Source: Leucothrix pacifica
GTDB taxonomy: Bacteria > Pseudomonadota > Gammaproteobacteria > Thiotrichales > Thiotrichaceae
Reading direction: 5' to 3'
NCBI RefSeq assembly: GCF_003172875.1
Contig: NZ_QGKM01000072.1
Location: 1-41,115 of the forward strand
Length of the DNA: 41,115 nucleotides
The notes beneath the pieces were generated by a model. It had not been told where the DNA came from, did no database searches, and saw nothing but the letters and a program-made list of their open reading frames with translations. Each line of letters opens with the position of its first letter. Positions within the stretch are counted from its first letter, which is position 1. This document shows positions 1 to 9,048 of the stretch, one piece after another. Made by a program: the position numbers and the translations under genes.

Positions 1-140
1 ATCGCCAGGACAAGCAGTGTCAGATTCATCTGCTTCACTTGCAGCAACGCCAGCAATAAACTGACAAAGCAGCCTAAACGCGGCTTGCTCCACTTCAAAT
101 GTTCCTTTAGGCTACTTTGTAGCCCATCACTTAGCGTCAT
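1..140 (-). mobile_element. IS4-type transposase, N-terminal 46 codons (cut by window edge)
   Basis: An open frame reads leftwards from an ATG at 138-140 to the window edge without a stop. The peptide begins MTLSDGLQSSLKEHLKW and continues with a leucine-rich stretch ending VKQMNLTLLVLA. This pattern, a short basic start followed by a 'LLALL..V...NL..LA' helix, is typical of the N-terminus of IS4-family transposases. The catalytic DDE residues would lie outside the window, so the family call rests on the N-terminus alone. A 9-base inverted repeat, CCCATCACT at 124-132 and AGTGATGGG at 181-189, straddles the start codon. It could be a structure that limits transposase translation or lie near the element's end. 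The outer boundary of the element could not be fixed. Confidence 0.6.
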
Positions 141-818
141 TTCAGTCTCCGTTTGGTCACAGTGATTGAAATAACAACTTAGTGATGGGTTTTCAGTTGT
201 TCAATATTTGAACTATATTCGGTCGTTTAATTTTTTGTCGTGTACAGAGCATAATCTCATATCCTTTTTATTGGTATTTTGGTCAAATTAAAATCAAATA
301 ATATGTTATCGTAAATGCCTTGTTTTGCACGACAAATACACATATTGACCTAGTGCCTATTAAGCAATTAAAACGTGATATTGATCCTTTCAGATACTCG
401 ATGCACCTACCAGAAGACAATGTATTTTTGTCCTAAAGTCTGCAGTATTAAGTGGCTAGAATGATTCAATACTACTGTTTTTTGCTAAATGATTGAACTG
501 GTCATAAGCGATTCTATGGTTTTTTACCTTTCTCTAATGCAAGATTTTGCAGCCTAACTTATTTTTAGTATGTTTTATAGTCTAAATATACTTTAATTTC
601 ATGTTGTAAGCTGTTTTAACATGTCAAAACAGTACAGATATAACAACGTTGATTAGTCATGTGATTTGATACGTCAGTAAGCTTAAAACTAGGAACAAGT
701 GCACATTGTTTGATTGCGATTTTACTCACGAAGGCTAATATAAAGAAGGCTGAAGTTTAACCTAATTTTTATTTAAATCAGGCAAGCTCAAAGGTATCGA
801 ATAGATAAGGACAAGCCC
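141..818. other. AT-rich non-coding stretch between IS end and hsdR
   Basis: About 680 bp with no convincing open frame on either strand and clearly higher AT content than the flanking genes. It holds an inverted repeat, CTGTTTT at 611-617 with AAAACAG at 626-632, and many short AT runs. An AAGGA ribosome site sits just before the hsdR ATG. Nothing resembles hsdM or hsdS, which often precede hsdR, so the rest of the restriction locus is absent here or lies beyond the IS element. The promoter of hsdR presumably lies here but could not be pinned down. Confidence 0.5.
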
Positions 819-3800
819 ATGATCACCGAAGACCAGCTCGAACAAATATGCCTCGAATGGTTCCAGTCCATCGGTTACGACTACGTCTGTGGTTATGACA
901 TCGCGCCGGATGGCTCCAGCCCTGAGCGCAGTAATTACCGCGAGGTGGTGTTGCATGATCGCTTGGTGAGTCGTTTACAGGTGATCAATCCGCACATTCC
1001 GCAGGCGACGCTGGAGCAGGTAGCGCTGGGTGTGGCCAAGCCTGAGTCGTTGATTCTCAATATAAACAACCGCGCATTTCACCAGCAATTGTTGGAAGGC
1101 GTCAAAGTTGAGTATAAAAAAGACGGTAAAGATCACAGCGATTACGTGCAGTTGCTTGATTTCTCGACGGTGAGCAATAACCAGTTTTTAGTAGTGAATC
1201 AGTTCACTATTTTAGGCAGTAAAGGTAATCGTCGGCCTGATGTGATTGTGTTTATTAATGGCCTTCCCATTGCTGTTTTAGAGTTGAAAAATCCCGTGGA
1301 TAACCATGCGGATATCTGGACCGCCTTCCAGCAATTACAGACTTACAAAGACGAAATACCGGATCTGTTTGCCTTTAACGAAGCCTTGGTGGTGAGTGAT
1401 GGTTTGGACGCGCGCGTTGGCTCGCTGACGGCAAATAAAGAGCGCTTTATGGCGTGGCGCACGGTGAATAATGAGCATGATAAGCCCTTGTTTGAGTATG
1501 CGCTGGAAACCTTGGTCAAAGGCTTTTTCAAACCAGAATTGCTGCTGGATTACATCCGTCATTTCGTTTTGTTTGAAGAAAGTGGCGACGCGATTATCAA
1601 AAAGATTGCCGGTTATCACCAGTTTCATGCGGTGCGCGAAGCGGTGCGGGCTACGGTGGTTGCCTCACAAGCAGATGAGCAATCCTTGGTGGCGGAGCCT
1701 CGCGCTAACTACGCGAATAAAGTGCTGCCCGGTTCGAAAAAAGCCGGTGTGGTGTGGCATACGCAAGGTTCTGGCAAGTCGATTTCGATGGTGTGTTATG
1801 CCGGAAAATTATTGGCGCAGCCGGAGATGAACAATCCAACGATGGTGGTTGTGACGGATCGCAATGATCTGGATGGCCAGCTTTATAACACCTTCAGCAT
1901 GGCTGCTGACACGCTCAAACAAACGCCAGTGCAGGCCAGTGATCGGGATGCTTTGCGTGAGATTCTGGCGTCGCGTCAGTCCGGTGGCATTATCTTTACC
2001 ACGGTGCAAAAGTTTGCGTTGCTAGCCGATGAGTTGTCGCACCCTGTGCTCAGTACCCGACACAATATTGTCGTGGTGAGTGATGAGGCGCACCGCAGCC
2101 AGTACGGTGACAAAGCGAAGTTGGTCGAGGTTAAAGATAAAGACGGTGTTGTTACGGGCACCAAATACACCTTTGGTTATTCCAAGCACATGCGCGATGC
2201 GATGCCTGAGGCGTCATTTATTGGTTTTACCGGTACACCGATTGATAGCGCGGACAAAGACACACGTGCTGTGTTTGGTGATTATGTCTCGATTTATGAT
2301 ATTCAGGATGCGGTGGATGATGGTGCGACGGTGCCGATCTACACGAATCACGTCTTGCTAAGTTGGATATTAACGCTGCTGAAATTGAAACTCTAAATGA
2401 CGAAGTGGATGAAGTCATTGAGGATGAGGAGGATGTTTCTGAGCGGGAAAAAACCAAGTCCAAATGGGCTGCACTTGAGAAATTAGTCGGCACTACGGCA
2501 CGCATTGATTTGGTGGCCAGCGACTTGGTGAAGCACTTTGAACAGCGTACAAGCAGTATGCCAGGCAAGGGTATGATTGTGTGTATGAGCCGCGAAATTT
2601 GTGTGGATATGTACGATGCGATCGTGGCGATTAAACCGGAATGGCATGACACGGATACTGACAAGGGCGCGATTAAAATCGTTATGACAGGCTCGGCCTC
2701 TGATAAGGATAAATTGCAGCCGCATATTCACAATAACAAAATCAAGAAGCTATTCGAAAAGCGCTTTAAAGATGTGAACGACCCGCTACAGTTGGTGATT
2801 GTGCGCGATATGTGGCTAACCGGTTTTGATGCACCGAATTGCCACACCATGTATATCGACAAGCCTATGAAAGGCCATAACCTGATGCAGGCCATTGCGC
2901 GGGTGAATCGGGTGTTTAAAGACAAGCCTGGTGGCTTGGTGGTGGATTACATTGGTATCGCGAATGAGTTAAAAGCGGCGTTAAAAACTTACACTAATGC
3001 TAATGGGCGCGGAAAGCCAACGGTGGATACGCACGAAGCATTTGCCGTGTTGCTGGAGAATATCGATAAGCTTCATGCGCTGATGCATGGTTGTGATTTT
3101 AGTGAGTTTGAGACTAAGGCTTTGCAGTTGTTGCCTTGTGTGATGAATCATATTCTTGGCTTGCCAAATCCTGCTAATGGCGAGTTGGACGGAAAAAAGC
3201 GTTTTCTTGATATTATGGCGGCGATTCGTTCGGCCTATACTTTGTGTGGAACGCTGGATGAGGCCGCTGATTATTCCAAAGAGATTGCTTTTTGGGGGTA
3301 TGTGAAAAGTGCGATTACTAAGCACACCAGTGTCGATAAACGCCTGACTGATGAAGAGAAGAACTCAGCATTCAAGCAGATTATTGATAATGCCGTCATG
3401 GCTGAAGGTGTGGATGATATCTTTAGTTTGGTAGGTTTGGATAAGCCGAATATTGGACTACTGACGCCGGAATTTCTGGAAGATGTGGCCAATATGAAGG
3501 AGAAGAATCTGGCGGTTGAGCTGTTGGAGCGTCTGCTGCGGGATGAGGTCAAAGCACGCATGAAAACCGATGTGGTGTCGGAGAAAAAGTATTCTGAGCG
3601 TATTTTGGAAACGCTGCGCAAGTATCACAACCGAGGGATCGAAACGGCTCAGGTCATCGAAGAGCTGATTAAGATGGCTCAGGATATGGCAGAGGATGCG
3701 GAGTTGGCAGAGAAGTCGGGGCTCAATACCGATGAGTTAGCCTTTTACCGCGCACTCATTCAAAACGAAAGTGCCGTGCGGGAAATGGGTGATTCTAACC

Positions 3801-4012
3801 TCCGGGCACTAGCCACGCATGTGACGCAGCAGCTTAGAAAGTCAACGACGGTAGATTGGCAGGTGCGCGATAGTGTGCGTGCCAGACTTCGCAATCTGGT
3901 TCGTCGGGCTTTGCGTAAATGGAAGTATCCACCGGATGGGGCGGATGATGCGGTTGAACTCTGCTTGCAACAAGCAGAAGCGCTGAGTGAGCATTGGACG
4001 ACTAAAGGATGA
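819..4012 (+). pseudogene. hsdR: Type I restriction enzyme R subunit (HsdR), frameshifted into two open frames
   Basis: HsdR is the ATP-driven translocase and nuclease subunit of type I restriction enzymes and works with HsdM and HsdS. The first frame (819-2396) carries the PD-(D/E)xK nuclease core (D141, E155, K157 in PDVIVF...AVLELKN), the Walker A motif WHTQGSGKS (K320), the DEAH box (422-425) and the TGTP motif (471-474). The second frame (2363-4012; nominal TTG start) carries the later helicase motifs, including RDMWLTGFDAP and QAIARVNRVF, and the C-terminal helical region. Restoring one base near 2343 joins the two into about 1064 residues, the usual HsdR length. In the restored frame the junction reads IYHESRLAKLDIN, as expected for the family. 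No hsdM or hsdS is adjacent. The gene is probably inactive unless the shift is a sequencing error or is bypassed. Confidence 0.9.
2341..2345 (+). other. Single-base deletion site in hsdR
   Basis: Up to here frame 1 reads VPIY and then departs from the family as TNHVLLSW before stopping at 2396. The other frame reads HESRLAKLDINAAE across the same bases. Adding one C after ATCTAC restores IY-H-ESRLAKLD, so the simplest explanation is loss of one C from a CC pair. No long homopolymer is present here to make a polymerase or sequencing slip especially likely. Confidence 0.8.
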
Positions 4013-4081
4013 TGCTTGATCACTATGTCTTTGAAATTAATTTGCTTTTCATCTCCTATTAATTTAATACTAAAAAAATAG

Positions 4082-4110
4082 TTGACTTGATTTGGGTGTT
4101 GTTGTGTACT
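4082..4110 (+). promoter_or_regulatory. Likely sigma-70 promoter of the glycerol transporter operon
   Basis: TTGACT (4082-4087) and TGTACT (4105-4110) are separated by 17 bp, which suits a housekeeping promoter with a weak -10. Transcription would start near 4117 and leave a leader of about 50 nt before the glpV start. The two hexamers match the consensus only partly, so the call is tentative. No operator for a glycerol regulator was recognised. Confidence 0.4.
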
Positions 4111-4168
4111 AATTAGCATGGGTGACGGCGATATTGTTCGTTATCCGTTTAACCAAATGGAGGAAACT

Positions 4169-5905
4169 ATGCGAAAGCATCTTATGACTGTGGCAGTAAG
4201 TATTGCGCTGTTTGCAGGATCTCAAAGTGCGTCTGCTGACTCGACAGCTGCTCAGAAGTGGATCGATAATGAATTCCAACCTTCCACACTATCTAAGTCT
4301 GACCAAATGTCGGAAATGGAGTGGTTCATCAAGGCGGCCACACCATTCAAAGGTATGGAAATTAATGTCCTGTCAGAAGGTATTCCTACTCATTCCTATG
4401 AGAGTGAGGTTCTGACCAAGGCATTTGAAGAAATCACCGGTATAAAAGTGAATCACCAAATATTGGGTGAGGGCGAAGTGGTGCAGGCTGTGCAAACACA
4501 GATGCAAACTAAGCGTAACCTGTACGATGCCTATGTAAATGACTCAGACCTGATCGGCACACACTCACGCTTGCAGTTGGCCTACGTGCTATCAGATCAA
4601 ATCGCTGGCTCCTGGAAAGATGTCACAAATCCTGGTTTGGATCTTGATGACTTCATGGGGACACAATTCACCACCGGCCCTGACGGAAAACTATACCAGC
4701 TACCAGACCAGCAATTCGCCAACCTATACTGGTTCCGTAAGGACTGGTTTGACGACAAAGATAACCAAGCCAAGTTTAAAGCTAAGTATGGCTATGACTT
4801 AGGCGTACCGGTTAACTGGTCTGCTTATGAAGACATTGCTGAGTTCTTCTCAAAAGATGTTAAAGAGGTGAATGGCACCAAAATCTATGGTCACATGGAT
4901 TATGGTAAACGAGCACCTGACTTGGGTTGGCGTATGACTGACGCCTGGTTGTCAATGGCGGGTGCAGGTTCTAAAGGTGAACCAAACGGTGTCCCTATTG
5001 ATGAGTGGGGTATCCGTATGGAGAAAGGATCTTGTAACCCTGCCGGTGCCTCTGTGACTCGTGGTGGTGCGGCGAATGGTCCTGCTGCGGTCTACGCGAT
5101 TCGTAAGTGGGATGAGTGGCTGCGCAACTATGCGCCTCCGGGTGCTGCCAGCTTTGACTTTTATCAGTCATTGCCTGCCTTGAGCCAAGGTAATGTGGCT
5201 CAGCAAATCTTCTGGTATACCGCGTTTACTGCTGACATGGTAAAGCCTAAGTCAGAGGGTAATAACACAGTTGATGATGCTGGTAATCCATTATGGCGTA
5301 TGGCTCCTTCACCACACGGCCCATACTGGGAGAAAGGTCAAAAGGTGGGGTATCAGGATGTTGGTTCCTGGACATTCCTCAAATCTACGCCTGAGGATCG
5401 AGCAAAAGCGGCATGGTTATATGCGCAATTTGTGGTCTCAAAGACTGTTGACGTCAAAAAGTCTCACGTAGGACTAACCTTTATTCGTGACTCGTCGGTG
5501 AATCATGAAAGCTTTACCGAGCGCGCTCCTAAGCTTGGTGGCTTGGTTGAATTCTATCGTTCGCCAGACCGTGTGGCATGGTCACCAACGGGTATTAACG
5601 TTCCGGATTATCCAAAGCTTGCACAAATCTGGTGGCAACAAATCGGAGATGTTAACTCAGGTGCCTTTACGCCTCAGGAAGCGATGGATCGTCTTGCACA
5701 AGAGATGGATACCACGATGGCCAGAATGCAGTCGGCAGATGAGCGTGCAAACGTGTATGGCGGTTGTGGGCCACGTCTGAATGAAGAGAAGGATGCTTCA
5801 GAGTGGTTGGGTAAAGGCGGGGCAAAAGCCAAGCTTGAAAATGAAAAGCCACAGGGTGAAACGGTCAATTATGATGACCTGGTTGCCCGTTGGTCCAGCA
5901 AGTAA
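4169..5905 (+). CDS. glpV: Glycerol-type ABC transporter, periplasmic substrate-binding protein
   Basis: This is the solute-binding protein of an ABC importer, here assigned to glycerol because the gene set and order match the rhizobial glpSTPQUV transporter. The chosen start is the ATG at 4169, preceded by GGAGG at 4159-4163. It gives a 578-residue protein with a clean signal peptide (MRKHLMTVAVSIALF...SASA, cleavage near residue 23). A longer in-frame start at 4118 would bury that signal. The mature part is a family 1 extracellular binding protein: KGMEINVLSEGIPTHSYES opens the fold, and YQLPDQQFANLYWFRKDWF lies in the ligand cleft region. The length is typical of this subgroup, which is larger than maltose-binding protein. 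Two hairpins after the stop may raise the level of this protein over the membrane parts. The substrate is inferred from context and not shown by the sequence. Confidence 0.85.
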   Translation: MRKHLMTVAVSIALFAGSQSASADSTAAQKWIDNEFQPSTLSKSDQMSEMEWFIKAATPFKGMEINVLSEGIPTHSYESEVLTKAFEEITGIKVNHQILGEGEVVQAVQTQMQTKRNLYDAYVNDSDLIGTHSRLQLAYVLSDQIAGSWKDVTNPGLDLDDFMGTQFTTGPDGKLYQLPDQQFANLYWFRKDWFDDKDNQAKFKAKYGYDLGVPVNWSAYEDIAEFFSKDVKEVNGTKIYGHMDYGKRAPDLGWRMTDAWLSMAGAGSKGEPNGVPIDEWGIRMEKGSCNPAGASVTRGGAANGPAAVYAIRKWDEWLRNYAPPGAASFDFYQSLPALSQGNVAQQIFWYTAFTADMVKPKSEGNNTVDDAGNPLWRMAPSPHGPYWEKGQKVGYQDVGSWTFLKSTPEDRAKAAWLYAQFVVSKTVDVKKSHVGLTFIRDSSVNHESFTERAPKLGGLVEFYRSPDRVAWSPTGINVPDYPKLAQIWWQQIGDVNSGAFTPQEAMDRLAQEMDTTMARMQSADERANVYGGCGPRLNEEKDASEWLGKGGAKAKLENEKPQGETVNYDDLVARWSSK

Positions 5906-5918
5906 GTTCCTCCTGATG

Positions 5919-5977
5919 CTTCCGATGTTCTTTCGGAAGTGACTGGCCTGTCGGGGCACTTGTCCCGGCAGGCTTTT
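5919..5977 (+). terminator. Two tandem hairpins between glpV and glpS (attenuator-like)
   Basis: The first stem pairs CTTCCGA (5919-5925) with TCGGAAG (5933-5939). The second pairs GCCTGTCGGG (5946-5955) with CCCGGCAGGC (5964-5973), with one G-T pair, and is followed by TTTT. The operon continues 20 bp later, so this is probably a partial terminator or a 3'-end stabiliser that keeps glpV mRNA in excess of the permease mRNA, as is common after binding-protein genes. Confidence 0.7.
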
Positions 5978-5997
5978 ACCTTAACCAATGGCACACT

Positions 5998-7059
5998 ATG
6001 GCATTAGAGCTTCAACAAGTCACCAAAGTGGTGAGCGGTAAAACACATATCAAAGAAACTTCTTTGACCCTTGAGACCGGCCATTTTAACGTACTCCTCG
6101 GTGAAACTGGCGCCGGTAAAACTTCATTAATCAAATTGATGGCGGGACTGGATAAATTGGCCTCCGGTACGCTGTTGATGGATGGCGAGGATATTACTGA
6201 GCTATCAACACAAAAAAGACAAATTAGTCTGGTGCATCAATTCTTTGTCAATTATCCGCACATGACGGTGTTTGACAATATTGCCTCCCCGTTGCGGGTT
6301 GCAGGCATGGCTAAGTCTGAGATTGCAGGGCGTGTTGAGGAGGCGGCGAATATCCTCAAACTCGGTCCGATGCTAAAACGAAAGCCACACGAACTCTCTG
6401 GTGGACAGCAACAGCGAACCGCTTTAGCACGTGCGATTGCTAAAGAATCGCGTGCTGTTTTTTTAGATGAGCCGTTGGCCAATCTGGATTACAAATTGCG
6501 TGAAGAGTTACGTGAGTTGTTACCTGAGCTGTTTGCAGGTCGTGGTGCAGTGGTTGTTTATGCTACTTCTGAGCCTGAAGAGGCACTGCTGTTAGGCGGT
6601 GAGACAGTACTAATGGATGATGGCTACGTTCGTCAATTCGGGCCAACTGCGGAGATATACCGCAATCCAGTCACACTCTCGGCTGCCAGTATTTTTTCAG
6701 ATCCACCGATTAATCATGCAGCAGTCTCTAAGGCGGGTGATCGTATGACGATGGGAGAAGTGTCATGGACACTGCCTGCATCCCACCAAGCGATGTCTGA
6801 CGGAAGTTATCAATTAGCAATTCGTCCGCACCATGTTTTGCCGTTAAAGCATGAAGGGGCTACGGTCGCGGTTACCGGTGAAATCGGCATTACTGAACTC
6901 AGTGGTTCTGAGTCCTCAGCGCATTTTATGTTTGATGATCATAGCTGGGTGTCACTGGCTCATGGCGTACATCCGTATACCCGAGGTGAGGATCACACCT
7001 TTTATTTTAACCCTGATGAGTGTTTGTACTTCACTCCAGATGGTCATCAGATTAGTTAG
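5998..7059 (+). CDS. glpS: Glycerol-type ABC transporter ATPase 1 (canonical signature, no switch histidine)
   Basis: One of two non-identical ATPases that power the importer from the cytoplasmic face. The 353-residue protein shows Walker A GETGAGKTS, a Q-loop glutamine in SLVHQFFVNYPHMT, the intact signature LSGGQQQRTALARA, and Walker B AVFLDEPLANLD. The C-terminal third is the OB-fold (TOBE) regulatory part seen in MalK-like ATPases. Where a histidine normally ends the catalytic switch (usually VTHDQ), this protein reads YATSEPEEA, so the histidine is missing. The partner GlpT has the reverse defect. It starts 92 bp after glpV, behind the tandem hairpins, and lies 11 bp before glpT. The role rests on family and operon order. 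Confidence 0.85.
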   Translation: MALELQQVTKVVSGKTHIKETSLTLETGHFNVLLGETGAGKTSLIKLMAGLDKLASGTLLMDGEDITELSTQKRQISLVHQFFVNYPHMTVFDNIASPLRVAGMAKSEIAGRVEEAANILKLGPMLKRKPHELSGGQQQRTALARAIAKESRAVFLDEPLANLDYKLREELRELLPELFAGRGAVVVYATSEPEEALLLGGETVLMDDGYVRQFGPTAEIYRNPVTLSAASIFSDPPINHAAVSKAGDRMTMGEVSWTLPASHQAMSDGSYQLAIRPHHVLPLKHEGATVAVTGEIGITELSGSESSAHFMFDDHSWVSLAHGVHPYTRGEDHTFYFNPDECLYFTPDGHQIS

Positions 7060-7070
7060 AGGGCTAAATC

Positions 7071-8174
7071 ATGGCAAAAATTACACTCTCAAAAGTTCGC
7101 CATAGTTATATGCCCAATCCAAGTAGGCCAGAAGACTATGCTTTACAGTCTATTGACCTGGAGTGGGACGACGGAGGTGCTTATGCGTTATTAGGCCCTT
7201 CAGGTTGCGGTAAAACCACGCTGTTGAACCTGATTTCAGGCTTGCGAACGCCCTCAGAAGGAAAGATTCTTTTTGATGATCAGGATGTCACTAATTTATC
7301 CCCTGACCAGCGCAACATTGCTCAGGTTTTTCAGTTTCCGGTTATCTACGACACTATGAATGTGTATGACAATCTGGCGTTTCCACTCCGCAACCGAGGC
7401 GTTGAAAAGTCGGTAATAGACCAGCGCGTGCGGGAAGTCGCGGAGATGCTAGAAGTCTCAGATATGTTGAAACGAAAAGCTGCAGGTTTGTCGCCGGACA
7501 ATAAGCAGAAACTTTCCATGGGACGGGGCTTGGTTCGTGATGATGTGAATGTGGTGATGTTCGATGAGCCATTGACGGTGATTGACCCTCACTTGAAATG
7601 GAAACTTCGTTCTAAGCTCAAAGAGCTGCATCAGAGTATCCGTCATACCATGATTTATGTGACCCACGATCAAACGGAAGCACTCACTTTTGCAGATCAG
7701 GTGGTTGTAATGGATCGTGGGCAGGTCGTGCAAATCGGTACGCCGGTGGAGTTGTTCGAACGGCCTGCACATACTTTTGTCGGGCATTTTATCGGTTCAC
7801 CGGGAATGAATGTATTGCCCTGCGATGTCAAAGAGGGTGTTGCAATGTTGGGTGACACAGCAATCGAACTAGATGGCCCCATTGACCGTAGCAGACAAGG
7901 AAAAACAGAAATAGGTGTTCGTCCTGAGTTTGTATCGTTGGTTGATGAAGGTATCGAGGCAACCGTCAGAAGAATATCCGATGTGGGGAGGCACCATGTT
8001 ATTGAGGCCATGATTGGTTCTCATCCGGTGGCTGCCATTCACAAGGGTGATATTCCTGACTTGGGGGAGTCTATCAAATTGTCCTTTAAGGCTTCACAAA
8101 CTCGTCTTTATGTGGATGGTTGGCTGGCCATGCAGGACTCGCCAGTCAACAGAGGGGAAACGTATGAAAACTGA
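7071..8174 (+). CDS. glpT: Glycerol-type ABC transporter ATPase 2 (degenerate signature motif)
   Basis: Second ATPase of the importer, 367 residues. Walker A is GPSGCGKTTLLN, the Q-loop is QVFQFPVIYDTMNVYDN, Walker B is VVMFDEPLTVID, and the switch histidine is present in YVTHDQTEAL. The ABC signature, normally LSGGQ, reads LSPDNKQKLSMGRG, so this half cannot complete a standard ATP site in the partner. A MalK-like TOBE region follows (residues about 240-360). Its 3' end overlaps the glpP start by 11 bp (8164-8174), which points to translational coupling. This protein should not be confused with the GlpT glycerol-3-phosphate antiporter of enterobacteria, which has the same symbol but is unrelated. 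Confidence 0.85.
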   Translation: MAKITLSKVRHSYMPNPSRPEDYALQSIDLEWDDGGAYALLGPSGCGKTTLLNLISGLRTPSEGKILFDDQDVTNLSPDQRNIAQVFQFPVIYDTMNVYDNLAFPLRNRGVEKSVIDQRVREVAEMLEVSDMLKRKAAGLSPDNKQKLSMGRGLVRDDVNVVMFDEPLTVIDPHLKWKLRSKLKELHQSIRHTMIYVTHDQTEALTFADQVVVMDRGQVVQIGTPVELFERPAHTFVGHFIGSPGMNVLPCDVKEGVAMLGDTAIELDGPIDRSRQGKTEIGVRPEFVSLVDEGIEATVRRISDVGRHHVIEAMIGSHPVAAIHKGDIPDLGESIKLSFKASQTRLYVDGWLAMQDSPVNRGETYEN

Positions 8175-9048
8175 AAATCAGAAAGCATGGTTCTTTGTAC
8201 TACCGGTGCTTATTCTGGTGGCGTTTAACGCCATTATTCCGATGATGACGGTGGTGAATTATTCGGTGCAGGAAACCTTCGGGGATAACTTATTCTTTTG
8301 GGAAGGGTTGACCTGGTTTGAACAGATTTTGAATTCGGAACGCTTTCATAATGCACTGGGTCGTCAGTTCTTCTTTACCTTTATGATTCTGATCATAGAA
8401 ATTCCATTAGGCATCGCGATTGCTTTGTCGATGCCGCGCAAAGGCTTTTGGGTACCGGTTTGCCTGATTCTGATGTCATTGCCAATGCTGATTCCCTGGA
8501 ATGTAGTAGGCGCAATGTGGAATATCTTTGCCTTACCGGATATTGGTTTACTTGGTTATTTCTTTAATCACGTATTGGGCATCAATTATGACATGACGCA
8601 GGACCCCACTGCCGCCTGGATTACCATCATTGCGATGGACGTGTGGCACTGGACATCTCTGGTGGTGTTGCTGGCTTATGCAGGCTTAGTGTCTATTCCG
8701 GATGCTTATTACCAAGCTGCCAAAATTGACGGGGCTTCAAATTGGTCTGTGTTTCGGTTTATTCAGTTGCCAAAAATGAAGAACGTACTAACCATCGCAA
8801 TTCTGCTGCGATTCATGGACTCGTTTAATATTTATACCGAACCCTTTGTGCTCACAGGAGGAGGGCCCGGTAATTCCACTACTTTCTTGTCTATTGACTT
8901 GGTGAAGATTGCGCTCGGTCAGTTTGACCTCGGACCTGCAGCAGCAATGAGCTTGATCTATTTTGCCATTACATTGCTGGTTTCCTGGCTGTTCTACACT
9001 TTAATGAACCGGGAAAATTTAAACGATTATGAAGAGGTAGAGCACTAA
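8164..9048 (+). CDS. glpP: Glycerol-type ABC transporter permease 1
   Basis: Inner-membrane permease of the binding-protein-dependent transport family (MalF-like), 294 residues and about six hydrophobic segments. The start chosen is the ATG at 8164, preceded by AGAGGGG and opening MKTENQKAWFFVLPVLILV. The frame runs back to 8014, but that extension reads into the TOBE region of the preceding ATPase gene. The cytoplasmic EAA loop, which docks the ATPase, is visible as YYQAAKIDGASNWSVFRFI. The gene overlaps glpT by 11 bp and its stop overlaps the glpQ start as TAATG. The pairing with glpQ gives a heterodimeric pore. Confidence 0.85.
   Translation: MKTENQKAWFFVLPVLILVAFNAIIPMMTVVNYSVQETFGDNLFFWEGLTWFEQILNSERFHNALGRQFFFTFMILIIEIPLGIAIALSMPRKGFWVPVCLILMSLPMLIPWNVVGAMWNIFALPDIGLLGYFFNHVLGINYDMTQDPTAAWITIIAMDVWHWTSLVVLLAYAGLVSIPDAYYQAAKIDGASNWSVFRFIQLPKMKNVLTIAILLRFMDSFNIYTEPFVLTGGGPGNSTTFLSIDLVKIALGQFDLGPAAAMSLIYFAITLLVSWLFYTLMNRENLNDYEEVEH

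Noticed and set aside
4118-4168. Longer start for the glycerol-binding protein
   Set aside because: It would add 17 polar residues in front of a perfect signal peptide and places the GGAGG site inside the gene.
8014-8163. Longer start for the glpP permease
   Set aside because: The extension lies inside the ATPase gene and codes for a non-membrane stretch. The ATG at 8164 has a good ribosome site and begins the usual hydrophobic N-terminus.
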